NCBI RefSeq assembly: GCF_000519205.1
Contig: NZ_JAFB01000019.1
Span: 124,001-188,000 of the forward strand
Length of the DNA stretch: 64,000 nt
Direction: 5' to 3'
From: Amycolatopsis taiwanensis DSM 45107
GTDB lineage: Bacteria; Actinomycetota; Actinomycetes; Mycobacteriales; Pseudonocardiaceae
The notes beneath the pieces are model-generated. The model did not search any database. It saw only the letters and a program-made list of their open reading frames with translations, and was not told the DNA's origin. The first letter of the stretch is position 1; each line of letters starts with the position of its first letter. Of the stretch, positions 28,687 to 37,217 are shown piece after piece. The position numbers were made by a program, and so were the translations under genes.

Positions 28687-29705
28687 TCGCCGCCGCCCGG
28701 CTTGCCGATCTCGATCATCCGCCGCACCGAGGCGCGGGCCCGGGCGGCGATCTCCGGATCGACGTGGACCTCGTCGGCCCCCTCACGCAGCGACCGCAAG
28801 AGCGCCGCCGGCGTGATCATCTTCATGAACCGGCAGGAAGCCCGGTCGTTCACCGCGCGGAAGTCGATCCCCGGCGCGGCCTTGCGCAGCTGGTGCAGCA
28901 TGCCGACCTCGGTCGCCACCAGCACCGACTTCGCCCGGGTGGCACGGGCCTCACGCACCATGTCGCCGGTGGACAGGATCCGGACCTTCTCGCGCGGCAC
29001 CATCCCCTCGCCGGCGAGGTAGAGCGCGGAGGTGGCGCACCCGCATTCGGGGTGGATGAACAGGTCCGCGTCCGGGTTCGCCGCGGCACGCGCGGTCAGC
29101 TCTGCGCCGTTGATGCCGGCGTGCACGTGGCACTCGCCCGCCCAGACGTGCAGGTTCTCGCGGCCGGTCTCGCGCTTGACGTGGGCGCCGAGGAACTGAT
29201 CAGGGCAGAACAGCACCTCCTGGTCCGCGGGGATCGACGCGACCACGTCGACCGCGTTGGACGAGGTACAGCAGATGTCGGTCTCGGCCTTCACCTCCGC
29301 GGTGGTGTTGACGTAGGAGACCACCACCGCGCCCGGATGCTCGGCCTTCCACGCGCGCAGCTGGGCGCCGTCGATCGAGTCGGCCAGCGAACAGCCCGCC
29401 CGCGCGTCGGGGATGAGCACGGTCTTGTCCGGGGCGAGGATCTTCGCGGTCTCGGCCATGAAATGCACGCCGCAGAACACGATCGTGGACGCGTCGCTGG
29501 CGGCCGCGATCCGGGACAGCGCGAGCGAGTCGCCGGTGTGGTCGGCGATGTCCTGGATCGCCGAAACCTGGTAGTTGTGCGCGAGGATCACGGCGTCGGT
29601 TCGCCGGGCGAGCGCGCGCACCTCTTCGGCCCAGGCTTCGTCGGGTTCGACACCCCCGAAGGGCACCGCTTCCGACGCGCTGTCCGGCAGAGTCGTCGTG
29701 GCCAT
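28683..29705 (-). CDS. nadA: Quinolinate synthase
   Basis: Condenses iminoaspartate with dihydroxyacetone phosphate to quinolinate, using a [4Fe-4S] cluster. The 340-residue protein shows VILAHNYQV, the cluster cysteines in [15 protein letters not shown] and DRASCRFM, and [18 protein letters not shown] at 29703-29705 is followed by the expected N-terminal extension. First gene of the operon; its promoter region is shared with divergent nrtR and contains the 25-bp palindrome. Confidence 0.96.
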   Translation of the reverse strand: MATTTLPDSASEAVPFGGVEPDEAWAEEVRALARRTDAVILAHNYQVSAIQDIADHTGDSLALSRIAAASDASTIVFCGVHFMAETAKILAPDKTVLIPDARAGCSLADSIDGAQLRAWKAEHPGAVVVSYVNTTAEVKAETDICCTSSNAVDVVASIPADQEVLFCPDQFLGAHVKRETGRENLHVWAGECHVHAGINGAELTARAAANPDADLFIHPECGCATSALYLAGEGMVPREKVRILSTGDMVREARATRAKSVLVATEVGMLHQLRKAAPGIDFRAVNDRASCRFMKMITPAALLRSLREGADEVHVDPEIAARARASVRRMIEIGKPGGGE

Positions 29706-29778
29706 GGGGCCCTCCTGTTCTCGGCGGCTTCGCACGCGAGACGGAACGCGCGCCGGATACCGCCACTCCACTCGGCTA

Positions 29779-29803
29779 GGTTTTCGCCTTATAATCGAAA
29801 ACC
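29779..29803. promoter_or_regulatory. NrtR operator overlapping the nrtR promoter
   Basis: GGTTTTCG (29779-29786), nine bases, CGAAAACC (29796-29803): a perfect 8-bp dyad of 25 bp. A consensus -10 box TATAAT (29790-29795) lies inside it, eight bases before the nrtR GTG; the other strand reads TTATAAGG, a possible -10 for nadA. Binding would block both promoters. Confidence 0.8.
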
Positions 29804-30511
29804 GTGCGTAGCCATATTAACAGCAGCGCCCCTCTGGCACACGAGGTTCTGGCGGCCGTATTGCAGGTGCGTTCCGCCACACTGCGTGTGCTGCTGTGGC
29901 GCCGAGCCCTCGATCCGCACGTCGGCCGCTGGTCACTGCCCGGCGGCCGGCTCCGGCCGGACGAGGACGTGGAGACCTCGATCCGCCGCCAGCTCGCGGA
30001 GAAGGTGGACGTCCGTCAGCTCAAGCACGTCGAGCAGCTCGCCGTGTTCAGCGCGCCGGACCGGGTGCCGGGACCGCGAGTCGTCGCGACCGCCTTCCTC
30101 GGGCTGGTCCCCTCCGACGTCGACCCCGAGATCCCCGAGGACACCCGCTGGCACGAGGTCGACGCCCTGCCGCGCACCGCCTTCGACCACCGCGAGATCA
30201 TCATCGGCGCCCGCGATCGCCTGCGCGCCAAACTCTCCTACACCAACGTCGGCTTCGCGCTCGCACCCAGGGAATTCACCGTGTCCGCGCTGCGCGAGCT
30301 GTATTCCGCCGCCCTGGGCTACAAGGTGTCCGCGACCAATTTGCAACGCGTGCTCTCACGGCGCGGACTGCTCGCCCCGACCGGGCACACCGCACCGCCC
30401 GGCCGCAGCGGAGGTCGTCCCGCCGCGCTGTTCTCCTTCACCGGCAACGGAATCCAGGTGACCGACCCGTTCGCCGTGTTCCGCCCGCCACCGAAGCGAT
30501 CGCGGAAGTGA
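29804..30511 (+). CDS. nrtR: Nudix-domain transcriptional regulator of NAD synthesis
   Basis: A 235-residue protein with an N-terminal Nudix-fold domain ([27 protein letters not shown], where the catalytic EE pair of active hydrolases is altered) and a C-terminal winged helix ([29 protein letters not shown]). This is the NrtR/NdnR architecture: a Nudix domain that senses an NAD-related ligand and represses nad genes. It is divergent from nadABC. GTG at 29804 starts eight bases after a TATAAT box, so the mRNA is probably leaderless. Confidence 0.9.
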   Translation: MRSHINSSAPLAHEVLAAVLQVRSATLRVLLWRRALDPHVGRWSLPGGRLRPDEDVETSIRRQLAEKVDVRQLKHVEQLAVFSAPDRVPGPRVVATAFLGLVPSDVDPEIPEDTRWHEVDALPRTAFDHREIIIGARDRLRAKLSYTNVGFALAPREFTVSALRELYSAALGYKVSATNLQRVLSRRGLLAPTGHTAPPGRSGGRPAALFSFTGNGIQVTDPFAVFRPPPKRSRK

Positions 30512-30538
30512 CACCCAGCGGCCGGCGGGTTTTCGACG

Positions 30539-30550
30539 TACCGTGTAGCC
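30539..30550 (+). promoter_or_regulatory. Leaderless promoter (-10) of the LON-domain gene
   Basis: TACCGT at 30539-30544, six bases, then GTG at 30551. No ribosome-binding site is visible. Confidence 0.45.
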
Positions 30551-31255
30551 GTGACGGACGAGCGAAGACAGGACACCCTGCCGCTGTTCCCGTTGCAGAC
30601 CGTGCTCCTGCCCTCGACGGTGCTACCCCTGCACCTGTTCGAGCCGCGTTACCGGCAACTGGCCGCCGACCTGCTCACCGGGGTGATACCCGACCGCCGA
30701 TTCGGCATCGTGGCGATCAGGAACTCGGCCGTGCGCGAGGTGGAGTCACTCGATCACGTGTACACGATCGGGTGCACGGCGCTGCTCGCGGAGAGCAAGC
30801 GGCTCCCGGACGGGCGGTACGACATCGTGACCACCGGTGAGCGCCGGTTCCGTCTGCTGTCCATCGATCGCACTCGCGCGCCCTACCTGGTCGGCGAGGT
30901 CATGTGGCTGCCCGACGAGCCACTGCCCCCAGGCGGGCGGGAGGCGGCGGCAAAGCTGTCCGCTTCGGCCCGGTCGGCGTACCAGCGGTACTGCGAGTCG
31001 GCCTGGGAACGCGATTCCTGGCAGCCGCCGGAACCCGGCGCCGACCTCGCACAGCTGGCCCACCTGCTCGCGGCGGACTGCCTGCTGCCACTGGCGGACC
31101 GGCAACAGGTGTTGGAGGAAACGAACCCGCTGCGCCGCCTGGACCTGGTCCACCGGCTGCTCGCCCGGGAGGCCGGCTTCCTCTCCGCCCTACGCGCCGT
31201 ACCCGCCCCGCCGCCCGAAGTGTACGAGCTGAACGCCCCCGCCGCACTGAACTAG
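30551..31255 (+). CDS. LON-substrate-binding-domain protein
   Basis: A 234-residue stand-alone LON N-terminal (PUA-like) domain: LPLFPLQTVLLPSTVLPLHLFEPRYRQL opens the fold and TTGERRFRLLSID continues it. There is no AAA ATPase or protease domain, so it is not a Lon protease; such proteins are widespread in actinobacteria and may bind peptides or recruit substrates. Role unknown. It lies 39 bp downstream of nrtR and has its own -10 element. Followed by a dispersed repeat and then a convergent M48 gene. Confidence 0.85.
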   Translation: MTDERRQDTLPLFPLQTVLLPSTVLPLHLFEPRYRQLAADLLTGVIPDRRFGIVAIRNSAVREVESLDHVYTIGCTALLAESKRLPDGRYDIVTTGERRFRLLSIDRTRAPYLVGEVMWLPDEPLPPGGREAAAKLSASARSAYQRYCESAWERDSWQPPEPGADLAQLAHLLAADCLLPLADRQQVLEETNPLRRLDLVHRLLAREAGFLSALRAVPAPPPEVYELNAPAALN

Positions 31256-31262
31256 GTGGTGT

Positions 31263-31310
31263 TTCAAAGCGGCGGCGCTACCCGCACCGCCACGCAAGCC
31301 GCTCTCCGAA
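31263..31310. repeat. Dispersed GCAAGCC-family intergenic repeat
   Basis: TTCAAAGCGGCGGCGCTACC followed by CGCACCGCCACGCAAGCCGCTCTCC. It fills the 60-bp gap between the convergent LON-domain and M48 genes, and shares its core with 8376, 19552, 33886 (reversed), 37180 and 50713 (reversed). Confidence 0.7.
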
Positions 31311-31315
31311 GTACG

Positions 31316-32335
31316 TCAGTCGCCGGAGAATTTGCTCCAGACCTTGCCGGCCGCGCCCGACACCGCGCCGCCGACCTCGCTGAAGAGCTTGACCAGCGGG
31401 TCGGCCGAGGTCGCGAAGGACTCCTTGTAGGACTGCGCGGCCGACTTCAGGTCGTCGGTCCAGTCGGTGGCCGGGCTGTCGTCTTCGCGGCGCTGGTACT
31501 GGCCGGCGAGAACCGCGCGGTAATCCTCGCTCGCCGCCCAGCGTTGCAGCTGCGCCGCGCGCACCACGCTGAGCGGGTGGGCCATGTGTTCCACGTACCG
31601 CAGCTTGTGCAGGCTGTCGCGGATGTCGTCGACCGACTCGTACTCGTCCGCCTGCTGCAGGAACGACTGGATATCCACTTTGGACGGATCGGCGCCACCG
31701 GCGAGCAGAATGTGCGCGCGCAGCGCCGCCCGCGGGTCCTGGCCGCACAACAAGCCCGCGCGGTCGCAGGACAGCTCCGCCTTCCGGAACCACTCGTTGA
31801 GCGCCGCCAGGATCGCGCGCAGGCCGAGCGCGCTCACCGGCGTCCAGGACATGGACGCCTGGAGGTTGAGCAGCCTGAGCAGCATCGTGCGGTACACCGC
31901 GTGCCCGGACAGGATGTGGCCCATCTCGTGGCCGATCACGAACCGCAGGCCCTCCTGGTCCATCAGCTCGACGCAGGCCGTCGTCAGCATGATGAACGGC
32001 TCGTCCAGGCCCAGCGCCATCGCCTGGACGTCCGGGTCGCGAGCGACGAAGAGGTTCGGCACCGGGTCGAGGTCGAGCACCTCGGCACATTCGTGTCGCA
32101 GCCGGTCCAGCTCCGGATACTGGCTCGGCCCCACCCGGATCGCCGAGGCCAGCGCCATCAGCCGCTCGCCGCGCTCGCTGAACAGGCCCGAAATGGTCTT
32201 CAGCACCTGCGCGAAACCCGGCACGGCACGCAACGTGGCGAGCGCACCCCGGTCCGCCGGGTGCTCGTAGGCCCGGGGGCTGATCCCCGGGAACCGCACC
32301 CGGCCGGTAGCGGAAACCTCGGTTGTCTCCGACAC
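31316..32335 (-). CDS. M48-family metallopeptidase
   Basis: A 339-residue cytoplasmic-looking zinc protease. The active-site helix reads RFVIGHEMGHILSGH (HEMGH zinc motif), preceded by a helical substrate domain and followed by KAELSCDRAGLLC, which supplies the third ligand. No membrane segment is obvious, unlike HtpX. The C-terminal 80 residues are low-complexity and helical (AAQSYKESFATSADPLVKLFSEVGG). GTG at 32333-32335 lies nine bases after AAGGAGG. Converges on the LON gene. Confidence 0.88.
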   Translation of the reverse strand: MSETTEVSATGRVRFPGISPRAYEHPADRGALATLRAVPGFAQVLKTISGLFSERGERLMALASAIRVGPSQYPELDRLRHECAEVLDLDPVPNLFVARDPDVQAMALGLDEPFIMLTTACVELMDQEGLRFVIGHEMGHILSGHAVYRTMLLRLLNLQASMSWTPVSALGLRAILAALNEWFRKAELSCDRAGLLCGQDPRAALRAHILLAGGADPSKVDIQSFLQQADEYESVDDIRDSLHKLRYVEHMAHPLSVVRAAQLQRWAASEDYRAVLAGQYQRREDDSPATDWTDDLKSAAQSYKESFATSADPLVKLFSEVGGAVSGAAGKVWSKFSGD

Positions 32336-32449
32336 GCGCCGCCTCCTTGCCCGGCGAGGGCTCCGCCCCCACACCCCTTGATTTGGCGGTCACTCTAGCG
32401 GGTCATGATCGGCGCCTGATCTTGTGCCGCCGCAAGCATTTCCGGTGCG

Positions 32450-33028
32450 TCAGCCCAGCCGCCGGCCGAGATCGTCGCGACCGTTCCAGCCGGCCAGCAA
32501 GCCGTACACGACAACGGTCGCCAGCGGCTGGGCGACGATCACCCAGAGGCTTTCGATGCGCGGCGCCACCGCGATCACGGAATTCAGGGCGGGCGCGGTG
32601 GAAAGCGCGTAGTGGCTGTTCGCGAAGGCCGTGCCGAGCCGGGTGCCGAGCCAGGCCGCGAGGACCGCACCGAGCGTCGCGCCGATCATGATCACCGGGC
32701 CGCGGCGTTCCCGCAGCAGCCAGACCGCCACGCCCGTGCACACCCCCGCCGCCAGGCCGAGCAGGCCGTAGATCGCGAGGTCGTCGAAGCGGTGCCAGCT
32801 TTCCAGCAGCAGCGGGATGAGCTGGTCACCCTCCTGCACGAGGACTCGCTCCGGGGGTGCCAGCCGGGACCACAGCCAGCCCAGCGGAATGCCGAGCAGC
32901 CCCACGACGGCCAGCACGCTCACGGCCGCGGCCAGGTCGGCCTTGACCACCACACGCGGCCGCCGCCAGGGTGGGACGGGAAGCGCCGAAGACCACATCG
33001 GACCGCTTTCCACCGATGACTCTGGCAC
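32450..33028 (-). CDS. DUF2567-family membrane protein
   Basis: A 192-residue protein with four predicted membrane helices (about residues 35-55, 80-103, 110-130, 168-185) and the motif PPERVLVQEGDQLIPLLLESW in the first extracytoplasmic loop, as in DUF2567 proteins of Pseudonocardiaceae and mycobacteria. The start is taken as GTG at 33026-33028, four bases after GGAGGCGGA, rather than ATG at 32998. No function is known. Upstream lies a divergent lipoprotein gene. Confidence 0.75.
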   Translation of the reverse strand: MPESSVESGPMWSSALPVPPWRRPRVVVKADLAAAVSVLAVVGLLGIPLGWLWSRLAPPERVLVQEGDQLIPLLLESWHRFDDLAIYGLLGLAAGVCTGVAVWLLRERRGPVIMIGATLGAVLAAWLGTRLGTAFANSHYALSTAPALNSVIAVAPRIESLWVIVAQPLATVVVYGLLAGWNGRDDLGRRLG

Positions 33029-33241
33029 TCCGCCTCCGTTCGATCCCTCCCCCACCCGAGAGTAGGCAACTCGCACAAGCCTGCCGCGCATACCCGGGCT
33101 CACCGCAGTTGAGCACTCTATCTCCTCGGCCGTGATCGCGAAGTATCCGGCCGAAAGGCTCAGGAACCGGGAGGGGCAGCGACACGTCTTTGATCGACAA
33201 GAAGCCACCTGGGTTTCACCGAGAAAGACAAGGAGAACACT

Positions 33242-33859
33242 ATGCGTCGGGGAGTCCTGGGGATCACCGGCCTTGGTTTGATCACCACACTGTCCCTCAC
33301 CGCCTGCGGCTCGCAGCCGAGCGATCCACCCGGCGGGTCCGCCACCGCGGCCGGCACCGCCACGGCAGCGTCCGGCACCGCCACGGCCGGTGCGGCCGCG
33401 GAGACCAGCAACAATTCGCCAGGCGGCGACTATTTCACCTACACCAACGAGCGCTTTCGGTTCTCGGTCACGTTGCCCCCATCGTTTGCCCCCTTGGGCG
33501 ACGAACCCACGAACGGAGACGGGCGGAGGTTCTCCCCCGACGGTGGCCGGGTGGTCGTGACTGTGTACGGCGGTAACAATGCCCTCGACGAAACAGCCGC
33601 CGGCGCAGCCGCCGCCTTTGTGGCGCAGAAGAATGCCGAGAACGCGCGCATCACGCTCAACAACGTCAGCGGTAACACCTACACCGTGTCCGGCTATGAC
33701 CAGTCCGGTGACAACATCTGGTACGAGCACAAGATCGTCCAGTCGCAGGTCGAATTCGGTATTGACTGGACCTATCCGGCTTCCCTGAAGGCCAAGGTCG
33801 ACCCGGAGGTCACGGTGAGCGTGCAGAGCTTCGAGCCCGGCCCCAACAAACCAGCCTGA
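33242..33859 (+). CDS. Secreted lipoprotein of unknown function
   Basis: A 205-residue lipoprotein. The signal peptide MRRGVLGITGLGLITTLSL ends in the lipobox LTAC with Cys near residue 22. A Ser/Thr/Ala-rich linker (about 23-60) leads to a single compact domain with mixed strands (YFTYTNERFRFSVTLPPSFAPLG, VVVTVYGG, WYEHKIVQSQVEFGIDWTYP). This pattern is seen in secreted lipoproteins that resemble PsbP/MOG-like folds, but no specific family is certain. A good Shine-Dalgarno AAGGAG precedes the ATG. Confidence 0.8.
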   Translation: MRRGVLGITGLGLITTLSLTACGSQPSDPPGGSATAAGTATAASGTATAGAAAETSNNSPGGDYFTYTNERFRFSVTLPPSFAPLGDEPTNGDGRRFSPDGGRVVVTVYGGNNALDETAAGAAAAFVAQKNAENARITLNNVSGNTYTVSGYDQSGDNIWYEHKIVQSQVEFGIDWTYPASLKAKVDPEVTVSVQSFEPGPNKPA

Positions 33860-33881
33860 GCGGATTTCGAATCGGCTTGCT

Positions 33882-33965
33882 TTGTGGTGCGGGTAGCGGA
33901 ACCTCAGGCGTCGGCGCAAGCCGACCGCCTCACCGCAACGGGCTGACGCCGCTTACGAACCACAA
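33882..33965. terminator. Large bipartite hairpin between convergent genes, with GCAAGCC-family core
   Basis: Outer arms TTGTGGT (33882-33888) and ACCACAA (33959-33965) enclose a second hairpin AGGCG-TCGGC-GCAA-GCCGA-CCGCCT (33906-33930). The left flank GGTGCGGGTAGCGGAACCTCAG is, reversed, the same as 37172-37193. It lies between the lipoprotein gene and convergent bioD and could stop both transcripts. Confidence 0.6.
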
Positions 33966-33990
33966 TGAATTGGCCGCGACAACCTGGTGG

Positions 33991-34713
33991 CTACTCGCCG
34001 AACGTCTCCTTCTCGAAGCAATCGGCATCGAAGTCCCCGTCGAACCACGGCGATAGCCCGCGCCGTGCCTCCTGCAGGAAGCCGGCCCGGCTCAGCCGGC
34101 CCATCCCCGCCGGCAGCACCCCGAGCAGCGGCGCCCCGGCCGCAACCGGCACGTCACGGAGGCCGGACCGGGCGACGACGCCCGCTGGGGACGGCCACGA
34201 GCCGATCACCACCCCGATCACGTGCAGCCCGCGCGTGGTCGCCACCTCCGCGGTGAGCGCCGTCGCGTCGACCGTGCCGGTCCCACCCGCGCCGGCGACC
34301 AGTAGCACGGGCGCACCGAGCGCCCAGGCGACGTCGGCCAGCGTCGCGCCGTCCGGGGTGAACCGGAGCAGCAGGCCGCCGGTGCCGTCGATCAGCACGA
34401 GGTCGTGCGTGTCTGCCAGGCGGGTGGCCGCGGCCGCTGCCTCGGCCGGTCCGACCGGTGCGATGCCACTGCGTCTCGCCGCCGCATGCGGGGGCAGCGG
34501 CTCCGGGTAGCGCCGCAACTCACGGGTGGTGACCTCGCCCGCCAGCCGGACGATCTCCTCGACGTCGCCCGGCGCGTCGTAAGCCACCCCGGTCTGTGCG
34601 GGCTTGAGCACGGCGACACGGCGGCCGGCACCCCGGGCGAGCGCAGCGATCGCCGCCGTTACCACGGTCTTACCGACACCGGTCCCCGTTCCGGTCACGA
34701 CCAGCACACTCAC
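33991..34713 (-). CDS. bioD: Dethiobiotin synthetase
   Basis: ATP-dependent ring closure of DAPA to dethiobiotin. The 240-residue P-loop protein has GTGTGVGKT near the N-terminus, the substrate-binding LKPAQTGV, LIDGTGGLLLRF and a C-terminal LSRAGF region. GTG at 34711-34713, four bases after GGAG, gives the family length. No bioA, bioF or bioB is in the window, so the gene is either a satellite or the rest of the pathway lies elsewhere. It is 247 bp downstream of the P450 gene in the same direction. Confidence 0.92.
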   Translation of the reverse strand: MSVLVVTGTGTGVGKTVVTAAIAALARGAGRRVAVLKPAQTGVAYDAPGDVEEIVRLAGEVTTRELRRYPEPLPPHAAARRSGIAPVGPAEAAAAATRLADTHDLVLIDGTGGLLLRFTPDGATLADVAWALGAPVLLVAGAGGTGTVDATALTAEVATTRGLHVIGVVIGSWPSPAGVVARSGLRDVPVAAGAPLLGVLPAGMGRLSRAGFLQEARRGLSPWFDGDFDADCFEKETFGE

Positions 34714-34960
34714 CGAACTCCACCGTTGTCCCGGGCCCATCGACGGATGGACGCTGCCGACCGCGCCGGCACCGCGCTCCGCGGGCGATCACCGGCGCAA
34801 CAAGTGATCCTTCCATCCGAGGCCCGGTAATGGAGTACACGGCGGATAACGGAAGTCGAACTCGCGATTTTCGTCCCCGAAGGAGTGCCGTCTGGCATTC
34901 AGGTCTCGACATCACGTCCCGGTGCTCCGGGGTCGCGGAGACGAAGGCGCGGCCCGCCGG

Positions 34961-36172
34961 TCAGTGCACCCGGATCGGCAGGGATTCCAGGCCGCGGATC
35001 AGGGTGCTGTCGCGCCAGCGCAACGTCTCTGGCTCACCCTCGAGGGCCAGGCTGTCGAACCTGCGCAGGAGGCCACCGAGGGCGATCTCGGCTTCCAGCC
35101 GGGCCAGGGGCGCACCGACGCAGTAGTGGATGCCGTGCCCGAACGCGAGGTGCCCGCCAGGTGCCCGGGTGACGTCGAGACGATCAGGGTCGGGGAACCG
35201 GCCGGGGTCGCGGTTCGCGGACAGCAACGAGATCAGGACGAACTCCCCGGCCGGGATCTCGACCTCGCCGACGCGCACCGGTTCGACGGTGAAACGGAGC
35301 GTCGCAATGTTGACCGGACCTTCGAACCGCAGGAATTCCTCGATCGCGTTGGGCAGCAGCGACTCGTCGGCACGCAAGGCGGCGAGCTGATCGGGGTTGT
35401 CCAACAGCGCGAGCACGCTGCTTCCGATCAGGTTGACCGTCGTCTCGTGCCCCGCCACCAGCAGCAGGAAGGCCATCGCGACCAGCTCTTCCGCGGAGAG
35501 GCGGTCGCCCTCCTCGGAAACGTGCACCAGCTCGGACAGCAGGTCCTCGGTGGGGGTTTGCCGCTTCCCGTCGATGAGCTCGCGCAGGTAGGTCGCCATC
35601 GCGGCGGAATCACGCCGGACCGCTTCGAGCTCCGAGCGCGAGAGCAGCGTGGCCGACCATGCGCTGAAGCGCTCGCGGTCTTCGCCGGGGACGCCGAGCA
35701 ACTCGCAGATGACGGTGGTCGGCAGCGGAAACGCGAAGGACTTCACCAGATCGACGGAACCGGCCTTGGCCATCTCGTCGAGCAGTTCGGCGGTGATCTC
35801 TTCGATCCGGGGCCGCAGCCGGGCCACGGTGCGGGCCGTGAACGCCTTGTTGACCAGCTTGCGGAGCCTGGTGTGGACCGGTGGATCGGCGTTGAGCATG
35901 TGCTGTGACAGCGCGGTGTCCACGAATCCGCCGTCGTCACCAGGCTCGGCCTGAGCGCGCAGCAGTTTCCGCGCACGGGCGGTGTCCTTGCTGATCCGGG
36001 AATCGGCGAGCAGTTCCCTCGCGTCGGCGTAACGTGTGACCAGCCAGCCCTTGAAGCCGTTCGGCGCGGCCAGCCGGCAGGCCGGCGCCTCGGCGCGCAG
36101 CTTCCGGAAGAACGCATGCGGATCGCTCAGGAACTCCCCGTCCAGCATGATCCCCTCGTCCGATCCCCCCAT
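34961..36172 (-). CDS. Cytochrome P450
   Basis: A 403-residue bacterial class I P450 without its own redox partner. I-helix AGHETTVNLIGSS, K-helix ExxR in EEFLRFEGP, and the heme loop AFGHGIHYCVGAPLARLE with the cysteine ligand are all intact. The N-terminal region (DPHAFFRKLRAEAPACRL) is standard for CYP105/107-like oxidases of specialised metabolism. ATG at 36170-36172 follows GGGAGG by six bases. No ferredoxin gene lies next to it. Substrate unknown. Confidence 0.95.
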   Translation of the reverse strand: MGGSDEGIMLDGEFLSDPHAFFRKLRAEAPACRLAAPNGFKGWLVTRYADARELLADSRISKDTARARKLLRAQAEPGDDGGFVDTALSQHMLNADPPVHTRLRKLVNKAFTARTVARLRPRIEEITAELLDEMAKAGSVDLVKSFAFPLPTTVICELLGVPGEDRERFSAWSATLLSRSELEAVRRDSAAMATYLRELIDGKRQTPTEDLLSELVHVSEEGDRLSAEELVAMAFLLLVAGHETTVNLIGSSVLALLDNPDQLAALRADESLLPNAIEEFLRFEGPVNIATLRFTVEPVRVGEVEIPAGEFVLISLLSANRDPGRFPDPDRLDVTRAPGGHLAFGHGIHYCVGAPLARLEAEIALGGLLRRFDSLALEGEPETLRWRDSTLIRGLESLPIRVH

Positions 36173-36310
36173 GGGGCACCTCCCGGTTCGGTGTTTCCCG
36201 TCCTCTGGCGCCATCATCCTCCGGATCCGGCCCGCAGACCACGATCACACCGGCGGTGCGAAGGCGGCGTGAGCCGATGGTGTGCGGTGCCATGCGGAAG
36301 GATCCCAGGC

Positions 36311-36937
36311 ATGAGGTACCGGCCGATCACCTTCGAACGGCTCGCGGGCGAACTAGCCGAACGGATTCTCGCGACGCCGGGCACGCCGTGGGTGCGGGTC
36401 GCCGTCGACGGGGCCGTGGGCACCGGCTCACTGGCCGGCGCGCTGACCGATCCGCTTCGGGTCGGCGGCCGCCCGGTGTTGCGCGTATCGGCACCTGATT
36501 TCCTGCGCCCGGCGTCGCTGCGATACGAGCGTGGCCGGCACGACCCGGACGCACGCTACACGGACTGGCTCGACGAAGGTGCCCTACGGCGTGAGGTCCT
36601 GGATCCCCTTTCGCCGGGCGGCAACGGAATGGTGCTCCCCGCGCTGTGGGACGCCGAGCGGGACCGGGCCACCCGGCTGGAGCGGGTCGCGCTGCCACCC
36701 GGCGGTGTGCTGATCGCCGACGGGGAGCTGTTGCTGGGCCGCGGGCTGCCGTTCGAGCTGACCGTGCACCTGTCGCTGTCAGCCGGCGCGCTACGCCGCC
36801 GCCTGCCGGAGCAGGAACACTGGGCGTTGGCCGCCTTCGATCGCTACGAACGCGAAGTACACCCGGCCGAGGTGGCCGACGTCGTGGTGCGCGCCGACGA
36901 CCCGCGCCACCCCGCCGTACTAACCGCCGCGAGCTAA
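36311..36937 (+). CDS. Uridine-kinase-like protein with degenerate P-loop
   Basis: A 208-residue P-loop kinase relative of the uridine kinase/phosphoribulokinase type (VRVAVDGAVGTGSLAGAL, VRADDPRHPAVL, RYTDWLDEGALRREVLDPL). The Walker A loop lacks the lysine: where GxxGxGKS/T is expected it reads GAVGTGS. The remaining fold signatures persist, so it may be a catalytically dead or altered enzyme that keeps the nucleoside-binding fold. ATG at 36311 follows GGAAGGA. No pathway context nearby. Confidence 0.7.
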   Translation: MRYRPITFERLAGELAERILATPGTPWVRVAVDGAVGTGSLAGALTDPLRVGGRPVLRVSAPDFLRPASLRYERGRHDPDARYTDWLDEGALRREVLDPLSPGGNGMVLPALWDAERDRATRLERVALPPGGVLIADGELLLGRGLPFELTVHLSLSAGALRRRLPEQEHWALAAFDRYEREVHPAEVADVVVRADDPRHPAVLTAAS

Positions 36938-36976
36938 GTCCTAATCGGCGCGAGTCGGGATGGCTATGTTGTGCTT

Positions 36977-37193
36977 CCAAAGCGGCGGAGCCGCTTGCGG
37001 TGAGGCCGTCAGCTTGCACTCTGCAGCCAAATTCTCAGACGTCTTCTCGCGAGGACAGCGCCGACGTGGTGAATTGGACATTCATGAGGAGGCGATCCCG
37101 GAACGAAGGGGGTCTGGGGGTGCAACCCCCAGGCGGGGCCTGGGGGTTGCACCCCCAGACAACACAGACGTCTGAGGTTCCGCCACCCGCACC
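36977..37193. repeat. Nested palindromic element with split GCAAGCC-family repeat
   Basis: From outside in: halves of the dispersed repeat (CAAAGCGGCGGAGCCGCTTG at 36977; GGTTCCGCCACCCGCACCGC at 37175, then TACGCAAGCC); then the 10-bp inverted repeat CTCAGACGTC (37034-37043) and GACGTCTGAG (37167-37176); then the perfect 21-bp stem at 37112-37160. It looks like an insertion inside a repeat copy. Confidence 0.65.
37112..37160. terminator. Perfect 21-bp stem-loop
   Basis: Left arm 37112-37132 (starting GTCTGGGGGTGCAACC) and right arm 37140-37160 are exact reverse complements, with a 7-base loop GCGGGGC. It lies between the convergent uridine-kinase-like and pimB genes and could terminate either. 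Its stem is itself built from two complementary GGGGG/CCCCC halves. Confidence 0.7.
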
Positions 37194-37217
37194 GCTACGC
37201 AAGCCAATTCACAATCC

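Noticed and set aside
27879..30461. An 860-codon plus-strand open frame across nadB, nadA and nrtR
   Set aside because: It is antisense to three well-supported genes, has no family motif and an Arg/Pro/Ala composition typical of shadow frames in high-GC DNA.
34830..34960. Possible tRNA-like segment between bioD and the P450 gene
   Set aside because: A weak GTCGAACTC string resembles a T-loop, but no acceptor stem, D-arm or anticodon arm can be drawn around it.
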